DNA of 29,637 bases from the IMG/VR virus record IMGVR_UViG_3300036985_001562, positions 1 through 29,637 of that record. One strand, written 5' to 3'. Positions 24,330 through 29,637 of the stretch are shown here, in pieces (position 1 is the stretch's first letter; each line of letters begins with the position of its first letter). The notes beneath the pieces are model-generated. The model searched no databases and was not told the origin of the DNA. It saw only the letters and a list, made by a program, of their open reading frames with translations. Made by a program: the position numbers and the translations under genes. This DNA is from a virus.

Positions 24330-24379
24330 GGGTTTATAGTAATCCCTAAAGAATAAAACTATTAAAAATAAAATCTTAA

Positions 24380-24404
24380 AAAGGTAGTGATATTCATTAC
24401 TTTT
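24380..24404. repeat. Palindrome overlapping the -33 region of the 24408 promoter
   Basis: Arms 24380-24389 and 24395-24404 pair over 10 bp with two G-T wobbles around a 5-nt centre. The core GTAGTG-N5-CATTAC closely matches GTAGTG-N5-CACTAC at 1194-1216 (minus orientation), which also lies just before a TAnnTTTG box. It could be an operator, or a weak terminator for the DUF3127 unit. Confidence 0.45.
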
Positions 24405-24407
24405 GAT

Positions 24408-24415
24408 TATATTTG
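24408..24415 (+). promoter_or_regulatory. Promoter -7 box before RNA element 1
   Basis: TATATTTG, exact -7 consensus; no TTTG at -33, where a palindrome lies instead. Transcription would start near 24420-24422, at the first stem of the RNA element. Confidence 0.6.
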
Positions 24416-24419
24416 TGTT

Positions 24420-24508
24420 GTTATTAATTGCGCTAGTAACATTAAAAGACATTAATATAATCTAAACGTTAGTAGGAGCGCAATTCCGAAAGCGTTTAGA
24501 TTTTTTTT
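24420..24508 (+). ncRNA. Structured RNA element 1: kissing-loop pair, outer helix followed by U-tract
   Basis: Hairpin 1: stem GTTATTA/TAGTAAC (24420-24426, 24434-24440) with 7-nt loop ATTGCGC. Hairpin 2: ATTAA/TTAAT (24441-24445, 24452-24456). Outer helix: AATCTAAACG/CGTTTAGATT (24459-24468, 24493-24502), enclosing hairpin 3: GGA/TCC with 7-nt loop GCGCAAT (24478-24484). Loops 1 and 3 are perfect complements, so a kissing interaction of 7 bp is possible. Eight T (24501-24508) follow the outer helix, as in an intrinsic terminator, and the homing endonuclease ATG is at 24512. The architecture recurs at 26506-26599. It may be an attenuator, a short sRNA of about 88 nt, or a cis regulator. I do not recognise the family. 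Confidence 0.7.
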
Positions 24509-24511
24509 ATT

Positions 24512-25021
24512 ATGGAAATTTGGAAAGATATACCTGATTATAAAGCACTATATCAGGTTAGTAATTTAGGAAACGTTAAGACTTTAGAAAAGGTTGTTTT
24601 GAGGAATAATAAATATCCTTTTGTATCAAAAGAGAAAAACTTAAAGCAAAGAGTAAGTAGAAACGGATATAGTCTTACAACGCTTATTAAGGACAAAAAA
24701 GCAGTAACATATTCAACGCATAAGTTAGTAGCAATGGCTTTTTTAAATCATAATTCATCTTCTCGTTTTTTAGTTGTTAATCATATGAATAAAGTTAGAA
24801 ATGACAATAGACTTGAAAATTTAGAAATAATAAGCCAAAGACAAAATTGCTTTTTTAAAACCGAAAAAAGTACAAGTAAATATGTTGGTGTTTATTTAAG
24901 AAATGACAACAATAAATGGTCTGCTCAAATTACGGCAAACGGCAAACAAAAAACGCTCGGCAGTTTCTCAAATGAAATAGACGCTCATTACGCTTATCAA
25001 AATGCACTTTTAAATTTATAA
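24512..25021 (+). CDS. Free-standing homing endonuclease, NUMOD4-HNH-AP2
   Basis: 169 aa. NUMOD4 motif at the start (E-I-W-K-D-I-P-D-Y, then Y-Q-V-S-N-L-G-N-V-K-T), HNH core with His70, Asn90-His91 and Asn99/Asn103 (V-V-N-H-M-N-K-V-R-N-D-N-R-L-E-N-L-E), and an AP2-type DNA-binding domain from about 120 (Y-V-G-V-Y-L-R...W-S-A-Q-I...K-T-L-G-S-F). All three parts look intact. Such genes spread by cutting cognate loci lacking them. It is inserted between the SSB-like gene and the NinB-like gene (2-bp gap), with its own promoter and RNA leader. There is no sign of an intron around it. Confidence 0.9.
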   Translation: MEIWKDIPDYKALYQVSNLGNVKTLEKVVLRNNKYPFVSKEKNLKQRVSRNGYSLTTLIKDKKAVTYSTHKLVAMAFLNHNSSSRFLVVNHMNKVRNDNRLENLEIISQRQNCFFKTEKSTSKYVGVYLRNDNNKWSAQITANGKQKTLGSFSNEIDAHYAYQNALLNL

Positions 25022-25023
25022 CA

Positions 25024-25455
25024 ATGCGAGTAGAAGTAACAACCTCAATATCCAACGGAATATTTAACCGTAACAGAAACACCGTTTTAAGCGCAATAAA
25101 ATCATTCGAGGGTAAAGAGGTTGTTATAACTATTGATAAGGTTAAAAAGCAACGTAGCATCCAACAAAACAGATATTATTGGGGTTTGCTAGTTCCATTA
25201 ATGCAACAGGGAGCAAAAGATACTTGGGGAGAAACTTGGAGCATCGACAAAGCACATAAACACCTTTCTAAACTATTTGTCTTTCACGAAAGCATTAACG
25301 AAAAAAACGGTTTAATTACTCAAACACCAAAATCAACAACGGAATTAACTACAACGGATTGGGAAGTTTACACAACTGAAATTAGAATTTACTTATTGCA
25401 GGACTTTGATATAAATGCTCCTGAACCTAATGAACATTTAACTTTAAGATTATGA
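25024..25455 (+). CDS. NinB-like recombination protein
   Basis: 143 aa. The layout N-R-N-T-V-L-S-A-I-K-S-F-E-G-K-E-V-V-I-T-I, then K-Q-R-S-I-Q-Q-N-R-Y-Y-W-G-L-L and S-T-T-E-L-T-T-T-D-W-E-V-Y (about 108-120) fits the NinB family (lambda Orf), which binds single-stranded DNA and helps load annealing proteins in phage recombination. Its neighbours (ERF, SSB-like, RusA) agree. The stop overlaps the next small gene as ATGA. Confidence 0.75.
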   Translation: MRVEVTTSISNGIFNRNRNTVLSAIKSFEGKEVVITIDKVKKQRSIQQNRYYWGLLVPLMQQGAKDTWGETWSIDKAHKHLSKLFVFHESINEKNGLITQTPKSTTELTTTDWEVYTTEIRIYLLQDFDINAPEPNEHLTLRL

Positions 25456-25598
25456 CAGTAGATGTTTATGCGTTTCACAAAAAAGGATTGAAGCCAACTA
25501 TAAAAAAAACAATGTCTTATGGTGAGTTTTATAAATTAAAAAGCAAAGATTATTATTATAGAGCGTATGCTCTTGGATTTAACACAACGATTTTATGA
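25452..25598 (+). CDS. 48-aa basic protein between NinB and RusA
   Basis: Basic and Tyr-rich product (M-S-Y-G-E-F-Y-K-L-K-S-K-D-Y-Y-Y-R-A-Y). The start and stop form ATGA overlaps with the genes on both sides (25452-25455 and 25595-25598), so it occupies the whole 139-bp gap. That arrangement makes translation likely. Function unknown. Confidence 0.7.
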   Translation: MTVDVYAFHKKGLKPTIKKTMSYGEFYKLKSKDYYYRAYALGFNTTIL

Positions 25599-25918
25599 TT
25601 GAAATACCAATCAAACCACTATCAGTAAACGAAGCCTTTAAAGGTAGGCGTTTTAAAACACAAAAATACGACACGTTCATTAAGTCAATGCTTTTAATTC
25701 TGCCTAAAATAATTTTACCACAAGCGCCATATTCAATGGATATTGTTTTAGGGTATAGTAGCAGAGCAAGTGATATAGATAACGGTTTAAAATCGCTGTT
25801 AGATTGTCTAGTTAAAAAATACGGTTTTGATGACAGGGAAATTTACCAAATGAATGTAAAAAAGGAAATCGTAAAAAAAGGAAGCGAGTTTATAAAGTTC
25901 AAAATTAATAGCCTGTGA
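25595..25918 (+). CDS. rusA: RusA-family Holliday junction resolvase
   Basis: 107 aa. N-terminus P-I-K-P-L-S-V-N-E-A-F-K-G-R-R-F as in RusA, then the metal-binding core S-D-I-D-N-G-L-K-S-L-L-D with Asp60, Asp62 and Asp70, followed by D-D near 79-80 and a closing basic K-K. RusA dimers cut Holliday junctions and resolve branched phage DNA before packaging. The size is normal for the family and all acidic residues are present. Overlaps both neighbours by 4 bp. Confidence 0.9.
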   Translation: MIEIPIKPLSVNEAFKGRRFKTQKYDTFIKSMLLILPKIILPQAPYSMDIVLGYSSRASDIDNGLKSLLDCLVKKYGFDDREIYQMNVKKEIVKKGSEFIKFKINSL

Positions 25919-26196
25919 ATACCTATTCAACTTCCGATGGTACACGATTTACACAAAGTCAAATCGAGCGTAAAATTACACAAGCCAAAGCCAAAGCATT
26001 AGAAAAACAATTTGATGAATACCAATATAATTTTTGTGAGGACTGCGGAATATCGCAAGGCACTTATTTAGATTGTTCACACGAAATTTCAGTTAAGAAA
26101 GCAAAAGAGGAAGGCAAAACAGAGCAATGCTGGAACGTTGGAAACATTATAATCCGTTGCAGAAATTGCCATCAAAAACACGACAAATTAATTTAA
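25915..26196 (+). CDS. Small zinc-binding HNH-like protein (NinG/HNH type)
   Basis: 93 aa starting with GTG at 25915, which overlaps the RusA stop (GTGA). The C-terminal half has C-E-D-C at 41-44, D-C-S-H-E at 53-57, N-V-G-N-I-I-I near 74-80 and C-R-N-C-H-Q-K-H at 82-89: the CxxC / SH / N / CxxCH order of small HNH nucleases. The first 40 residues are a basic helix. Its place after RusA recalls the lambda nin region, where NinG is a recombination nuclease. Nuclease activity is inferred. Confidence 0.7.
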   Translation: MNTYSTSDGTRFTQSQIERKITQAKAKALEKQFDEYQYNFCEDCGISQGTYLDCSHEISVKKAKEEGKTEQCWNVGNIIIRCRNCHQKHDKLI

Positions 26197-26205
26197 AATA
26201 CTAAA

Positions 26206-26463
26206 ATGAAAAACGCAATCGATAAACCATACTCACTAAAAGAGATTTCAGCTATTCACAATATTTCTATTGATACTTTAAAATATAGATGTGTTAAGCG
26301 TAAATTAAGACCAACTGTATTGAATGGTACGTTTAAATACAATTTAAGCTATAACGAAATGATTTCAATATTAAATAGCGACAGTAAAGTATATTTAACA
26401 CCCGATATAATTTATGTTCATACAACTTGGCTTGTATTAGAAAGTAAAATGAATAAAAAATAA
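26206..26463 (+). CDS. Small helix-turn-helix protein
   Basis: 85 aa. Y-S-L-K-E-I-S-A-I-H-N-I-S-I-D-T-L-K-Y-R-C (about 9-29) is a clear HTH: helix, I-S-x-D turn, recognition helix, followed by the wing-like K-R-K-L-R-P. It resembles MerR/excisionase-like or helix-turn-helix group 17 proteins. It stands just before the promoter at 26498, whose activity it could control. Regulator or replication accessory; unproven. Confidence 0.65.
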   Translation: MKNAIDKPYSLKEISAIHNISIDTLKYRCVKRKLRPTVLNGTFKYNLSYNEMISILNSDSKVYLTPDIIYVHTTWLVLESKMNKK

Positions 26464-26497
26464 ATATTAAAAATTAGTTTATTTTATAATAATTTTG

Positions 26498-26505
26498 TAT
26501 ATTTG
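26498..26505 (+). promoter_or_regulatory. Promoter -7 box before RNA element 2
   Basis: TATATTTG, exact -7 consensus, ends at 26505. No TTTG at -33. Predicted transcription start near 26510-26512, inside the first stem of the RNA element, as for the 24408 promoter. Confidence 0.6.
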
Positions 26506-26599
26506 TTGAAGTAGAACATCCACCTACGTTAAAGATTATAGGTTTATAGAACCTTACAACCCTTAACCAATCGGAGTGGATGCCGAGAAGTTAAGGGTT
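26506..26599 (+). ncRNA. Structured RNA element 2: same kissing-loop architecture
   Basis: Hairpin 1: TTGAAGTAG/CTACGTTAA (26506-26514, 26524-26532, one A-G mismatch) with loop containing CATCCAC (26517-26523). Hairpin 2: AGGTT/AACCT (26540-26544, 26550-26554). Outer helix: AACCCTTAAC/GTTAAGGGTT (26558-26567, 26590-26599), perfect, enclosing hairpin 3: TCGG/CCGA with loop containing GTGGATG (26576-26582), the exact complement of the loop 1 heptamer. Almost no paired sequence is shared with element 1, but all helices are preserved and a GGA-N7-YCCGA stretch is kept. No T run follows, so this copy is not an obvious terminator. A weak CGGT/ACCG hairpin follows at 26619-26634, just before the ATG at 26643. 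Confidence 0.7.
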
Positions 26600-26642
26600 A
26601 TTTAATTTAATAGTTTATCGGTAACTTAAAACCGTTATTATT

Positions 26643-26855
26643 ATGGCAAAATATGATTTAAAGTTTTTAGATGTATCAGATGATACTAAAGCAGTTGTTT
26701 ACAAACCACTTTTTAGTAATAGCATACATATTGAATTAGAAAAAAATGAAAACCGTATATTAATTCAGTTAGATAAATCCACCGCTATAAAGTTTGCTAA
26801 AACTTTGCGTACTGAAATAAACAAAATTACAGAAAGTGAGGTAAACAATGGCTAA
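26643..26855 (+). CDS. 70-aa protein heading the replication unit, unknown
   Basis: 70 aa with alternating strands (V-V-Y-K-P-L; S-I-H-I-E-L; R-I-L-I-Q-L) and a C-terminal helix (S-T-A-I-K-F-A-K-T-L-R-T-E-I-N). It is the first gene downstream of RNA element 2 and overlaps the replisome-organizer-like gene by 8 bp. Not recognised. Confidence 0.6.
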   Translation: MAKYDLKFLDVSDDTKAVVYKPLFSNSIHIELEKNENRILIQLDKSTAIKFAKTLRTEINKITESEVNNG

Positions 26856-27516
26856 AGAACTTCCATACTTTAAGTTTGAACCAGCGGAATATTTAACAAA
26901 AAACATATCATTTTGTTCGTTATCCTCTCAAGGCTTGTTTGTAAATATTTGCTCCTACTATTGGCAAAGAAACTGCTCTTTAACTAAAGAACAATTATTA
27001 AGAAGATTGAACTATGAGGTAGAATTTAATGAGTTAGTTGAAGAGGGTATTATTGACTTAATAAATGATAATATTTCTATTAAATTTTTAGATGCACAAC
27101 TAATTGATGTTGAACAAAAAAGCTCTACTAATTCAGTTAATGGAAGTAAAGGTGGTAGACCTAAAAAAAACCCAACTCAAACCGAAATAAAACCGAACGC
27201 TTTTAAAAATGAAACCCAACCTATAAGCGAAACGAAAGGCATAAGAGAAGATAAAAGTAGAGAACAAGAAATAAAAGAATTAATAGATAAAAAGAAAGAA
27301 GATTTTGTCGAGGCTATAAAGCCTCATAAACAAAATTTTAATTCTAAAATGTTAAATGATTTCTATGAATATTGGACTGAAACAAAACCAAATAGCAAAC
27401 TAATACGCTGGGAACGTGAAAAGGCTTTTGATATGGCAAGACGTTTAGATTATTGGAGTAGAAATGATGGTAAATTTTCTAATAATAAACAACCTTTAAA
27501 AGTAGAAAGACTATGA
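26848..27516 (+). CDS. Replisome organizer / DUF4373-like replication initiator
   Basis: 222 aa. The N-terminal about 90 residues (Y-F-K-F-E-P-A-E-Y-L-T, then F-V-N-I-C-S-Y-Y-W-Q-R-N-C-S-L-T-K-E-Q-L-L) fit the winged-helix N-domain of phage replisome organizers (DUF4373-type). A basic, Lys/Pro-rich linker with G-G-R-P-K-K at about 99-104 follows, then a helical C-terminal part (F-Y-E-Y-W-T-E-T). These proteins bind the origin and recruit helicase. Its neighbours, including a RepA-like ATPase, fit a replication module. No obvious iterated repeats for an origin were seen. Confidence 0.65.
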   Translation: MAKELPYFKFEPAEYLTKNISFCSLSSQGLFVNICSYYWQRNCSLTKEQLLRRLNYEVEFNELVEEGIIDLINDNISIKFLDAQLIDVEQKSSTNSVNGSKGGRPKKNPTQTEIKPNAFKNETQPISETKGIREDKSREQEIKELIDKKKEDFVEAIKPHKQNFNSKMLNDFYEYWTETKPNSKLIRWEREKAFDMARRLDYWSRNDGKFSNNKQPLKVERL

Positions 27517-27989
27517 ACATAGAAAAATCATTTGAATGGTTATTTAAACGGATGCAAAACTCAACTATTAAACCTTGCGCTTTTGATATTGAATGTTTAA
27601 CATTTTTAGCTGAATGGGCAAATAGAGAAAAAACAAAATCAATTAGAGAAAATGAATTATTTGCTAAATTATATTGCCACGTTTTTATACAGGAAATACA
27701 ATACTACAAAGATTTTGAATTTGCACAAAAATCAATGAATGATATTTTAAGATTGCCGATTGAAACTCATTATAATATATTTACACAAAAGTTAAATGAT
27801 TTTGAATTAAACAGATATTTTTTATCGATTGGAATAAACCCTGAAAAGACATATTTTAATAATGATGAAGAACTAAAGAAAGCAGAAAAAGAATGTTTTT
27901 TAAATTTTGCAAGTGGCAAATGGAATGAAGAAAAAGTTTATAAAAGTTTAAATAACCAAATAACCGAAAGTTTAAATCGATTTAAGTAA
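27513..27989 (+). CDS. 158-aa helical protein in the replication unit
   Basis: 158 aa, helical, mixed charge, rich in Phe, Lys, Glu and Asn, with W-L-F-K-R-M-Q near the start and C-L-T-F-L-A-E-W-A-N-R near 29-39. It overlaps the replisome-organizer-like gene by 4 bp and the PP-loop gene by 1 bp, so it belongs to the same unit. By position a helicase-loader partner is conceivable, but no Walker motif or other signature is present. Confidence 0.6.
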   Translation: MNIEKSFEWLFKRMQNSTIKPCAFDIECLTFLAEWANREKTKSIRENELFAKLYCHVFIQEIQYYKDFEFAQKSMNDILRLPIETHYNIFTQKLNDFELNRYFLSIGINPEKTYFNNDEELKKAEKECFLNFASGKWNEEKVYKSLNNQITESLNRFK

Positions 27990-28795
27990 TGAAAACAGTA
28001 AACAGTATTAGTGGAGGTAAAACATCGTCTTATTTAGCAAAACATTATCCAGCGGATTATAATATTTTTTCACTTGTAAGAATTGAAGATATAAGATGTA
28101 TGCCAAAAGATAAAGGATTAATAAAATTAGTTTCTGACAAAATAGGAATAGATTTTATAGCATCTGCTGAAAGCGACAAAACTTTAAAGGTTGTTTTAGA
28201 TTTAGAACAATTAATTGGAAGTGAAATAACTTGGTTAACAGGAGAAACTTTTGAGCAAATTACATCAAAAGGTTTTTTACCAAATCAAAGAACAAGGTTT
28301 TGCACTACTGAAATGAAAATTAAACCTATTGCTAATTTTTGTCGTAATGAAATAAAAGAAATTGTTTTAACTCGTTTAGGTATTAGATATGATGAAGAAA
28401 ATCGAGTGAATTATGATAATACTGATTTTAAGTTTCACAATGGATATTCTAAAAATGGGCGCAATAAATGGGTTACTGAAAAATATAGAGAATTAGAATA
28501 TCCTTTAGTAAATGACAAAATTGAACATTATAAAATTTACCTTTGGAGTTTATCTACAAAATTAGATTTTCCAAAAGACAGTAATTGTGTAGGTTGTTTT
28601 CATAAACCTAAACAACAACTTCGTAAAAATTGGGATGACGAACCTTTAAAAATGCAATGGTTTGCAGAACAAGAAAGTAAAAAAAGAAAATGGAAACAAG
28701 GTACTTCTTATTTTAATATTCAAAAAATAGGTTTACAAAATGATTTTTCTTTTGGAGTTGGTTCAAGTTGTAATAGTGGAGGTTGTACAGATTAA
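27989..28795 (+). CDS. PP-loop ATPase of the PAPS-reductase-like superfamily
   Basis: 268 aa. The N-terminal S-G-G-K-T-S-S (8-14) is the PP-loop that binds ATP pyrophosphate. R-T-R-F-C-T-T-E-M-K-I-K-P-I (101-114) and L-G-I-R-Y-D-E-E (130-137) match the PAPS reductase/adenylyl group. Near the C-terminus C200-V-G-C203 and C261-x4-C266 could hold a metal or Fe-S cluster. In other systems such enzymes activate sulfate or modify nucleic acids (DndC, tRNA thiolation). A sulfur metabolic role is unlikely in a phage replication unit; DNA or RNA modification is a fair guess. No dnd partner genes occur in the window. Confidence 0.75.
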   Translation: MKTVNSISGGKTSSYLAKHYPADYNIFSLVRIEDIRCMPKDKGLIKLVSDKIGIDFIASAESDKTLKVVLDLEQLIGSEITWLTGETFEQITSKGFLPNQRTRFCTTEMKIKPIANFCRNEIKEIVLTRLGIRYDEENRVNYDNTDFKFHNGYSKNGRNKWVTEKYRELEYPLVNDKIEHYKIYLWSLSTKLDFPKDSNCVGCFHKPKQQLRKNWDDEPLKMQWFAEQESKKRKWKQGTSYFNIQKIGLQNDFSFGVGSSCNSGGCTD

Positions 28796-28812
28796 TAAAT
28801 AAAAAATAAATT

Positions 28813-29637
28813 ATGATAGAAATTCCAAAAATAACACTCGGAGAAGTTAAAAGCGAAATAATAGACTTTTCAAAGATTGAAAGTGAAAGTTACATTGATG
28901 CGAGTTTAGACATTAAACCACAACCAATAGCAATATCGCTAGGAGAAAAAGAATACAAAGGTATTTACTATCCAACACCGATTGGAAGTTATGGAGATTT
29001 CAGTTGTATTGTTGGAGCATCTAAATCAAAGAAAACATTTTTTAAATCAATGTTAGTTGCTGGTTACTTGGGTGGCAATGCAAATTTATATAGTAGCATT
29101 AAAGGGCATAACAACTATGATAAATTGGTTTTAGAATTTGACACCGAACAATCGCATTTCCATACGCAAAGAGTAACAAGACGAGTTATTGAAATGGTAG
29201 GAGTAAATGATGAACGTTATAAAACGTATTCCTTAAGACAGTACGAGCCTAAATTAAGATTTGAATTTATTGAGTATATGCTTTTAGAAAGCCAATTTAG
29301 AAACGATATTGGTTTAGTAAGTATTGATGGATTTGTAGATTTAGTTACCGACTTCAACAGTTTAGAACAAAGTACAAATTTAACTGAAAAATTATTGCAA
29401 TGGACTAGCAAAACTAAATGTCATATAACAGGAATATTGCATAAGAATTTTGGAACTTCTAAACCTGTCGGCCACGTTGGAAGTAGTATTTTGAAAAAAG
29501 CAGAAACAGTTATTTTTATTGAAAGAGAAGAAGAACTAACTAAAGTTACTTGTGAGTATAGCAGGAATATTGCCTTTGATGAATTTTATTTTGAAGTTGA
29601 TAAAAATCATTTACCTACTGTTATTGAATATACAGCA
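28813..29637 (+). CDS. RepA-like RecA-fold ATPase, 3' end cut by window edge
   Basis: ATG at 28813 and open through 275 codons to the right edge. The Walker A region reads G-A-S-K-S-K-K-T at 68-75; the third Gly position of the classical P-loop is Lys, a variant I associate with the RepA-like/AAA_25 helicase group of Bacteroidota elements. E-F-D-T-E-Q-S lies at about 111-117, and a Walker B-like stretch L-V-S-I-D-G-F near 172-178. Hexameric RepA-type helicases unwind DNA at phage or plasmid origins. Its position at the end of the replication unit fits a replicative helicase; the C-terminal part is not visible. Confidence 0.7.
   Translation, partial: MIEIPKITLGEVKSEIIDFSKIESESYIDASLDIKPQPIAISLGEKEYKGIYYPTPIGSYGDFSCIVGASKSKKTFFKSMLVAGYLGGNANLYSSIKGHNNYDKLVLEFDTEQSHFHTQRVTRRVIEMVGVNDERYKTYSLRQYEPKLRFEFIEYMLLESQFRNDIGLVSIDGFVDLVTDFNSLEQSTNLTEKLLQWTSKTKCHITGILHKNFGTSKPVGHVGSSILKKAETVIFIEREEELTKVTCEYSRNIAFDEFYFEVDKNHLPTVIEYTA

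Noticed and set aside
24330-24352. Inverted repeat AGGGTT...AATCCCT just after the DUF3127 stop
   Set aside because: One-base bulge, long AT-rich loop and no T run on either side; too weak for a terminator.
24420-26599. Possibility that the twin RNA elements are hammerhead or twister ribozymes
   Set aside because: No CTGATGA/GAAA hammerhead core and no recognisable twister core; the loop-loop pairing pattern differs from these.
1-29637. Search for integrase, att sites, repressor pair, tRNA genes and CRISPR repeats
   Set aside because: None seen. Lifestyle (lytic or temperate) therefore cannot be decided from this window.

Overview
The window is part of the genome of a tailed bacteriophage (or prophage) of a Bacteroidota host, most likely a flavobacterium. 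The DNA is AT-rich. Gene starts lack GGAGG-type Shine-Dalgarno sequences and have A-rich leaders. Promoters fit the Bacteroidota pattern TTTG-N19-TAnnTTTG; the best copy, at 21128-21158, is exact. Several proteins belong to types typical of these hosts: a DUF3127 SSB-like protein, a BACON-like tail domain, and a lipoprotein with a C-S-N-D-D export signal. No integrase, tRNA, rRNA, CRISPR array or IS element was seen.

There are two opposed gene blocks. From 20925 leftward (minus strand) lies the late block. It runs: a 72-aa protein, a small sigma factor, a Cys-rich protein, a surface lipoprotein, terminase small and large subunits, a tail assembly chaperone with a -1 frameshift extension, a tail-terminator-like protein, an HK97-gp10-like protein, two large tail-tip proteins (the second with a BACON-like C-terminus), a 48-aa protein and the tape measure. 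The head genes follow: XkdF-like protease/scaffold, major capsid, tail tube, a 100-aa protein, portal and connector. A fibre, a lysis cassette (membrane protein, spanin-like protein, GH19 endolysin), a terminator and a metallophosphoesterase cut by the left edge complete the block. Tail genes therefore precede head genes, unlike the usual siphovirus order. Capsid and tail tube are each followed by an intrinsic terminator.

From 21205 rightward (plus strand) lies the early/replication block. It starts with a string of small proteins, several membrane or coiled-coil, linked by ATGA overlaps. The recombination and replication genes follow: ERF annealing protein, a partner of unknown function, DUF3127, a free-standing NUMOD4/HNH/AP2 homing endonuclease, NinB-like, RusA resolvase, a small HNH protein, an HTH protein, a replisome-organizer-like protein, a PP-loop (PAPS-reductase-like) protein, and a RepA-like ATPase cut by the right edge.

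The most interesting observation is a pair of structured RNA elements at 24420-24508 and 26506-26599. Each sits directly after a TATATTTG promoter box and opens a new plus-strand unit. They share one architecture: hairpin 1, a small hairpin 2, then a long helix enclosing hairpin 3, with the loops of hairpins 1 and 3 complementary over 7 nt. The paired segments differ almost completely between copies yet stay complementary, while a short flank (GGA-N7-YCCGA) is kept. This looks like a two-member RNA family with a kissing-loop interaction. Other points worth checking are the 9-T slippery run in the tail chaperone gene, a possible 60-nt terminated transcript in the divergent control region, and a palindrome shared by two promoter regions.
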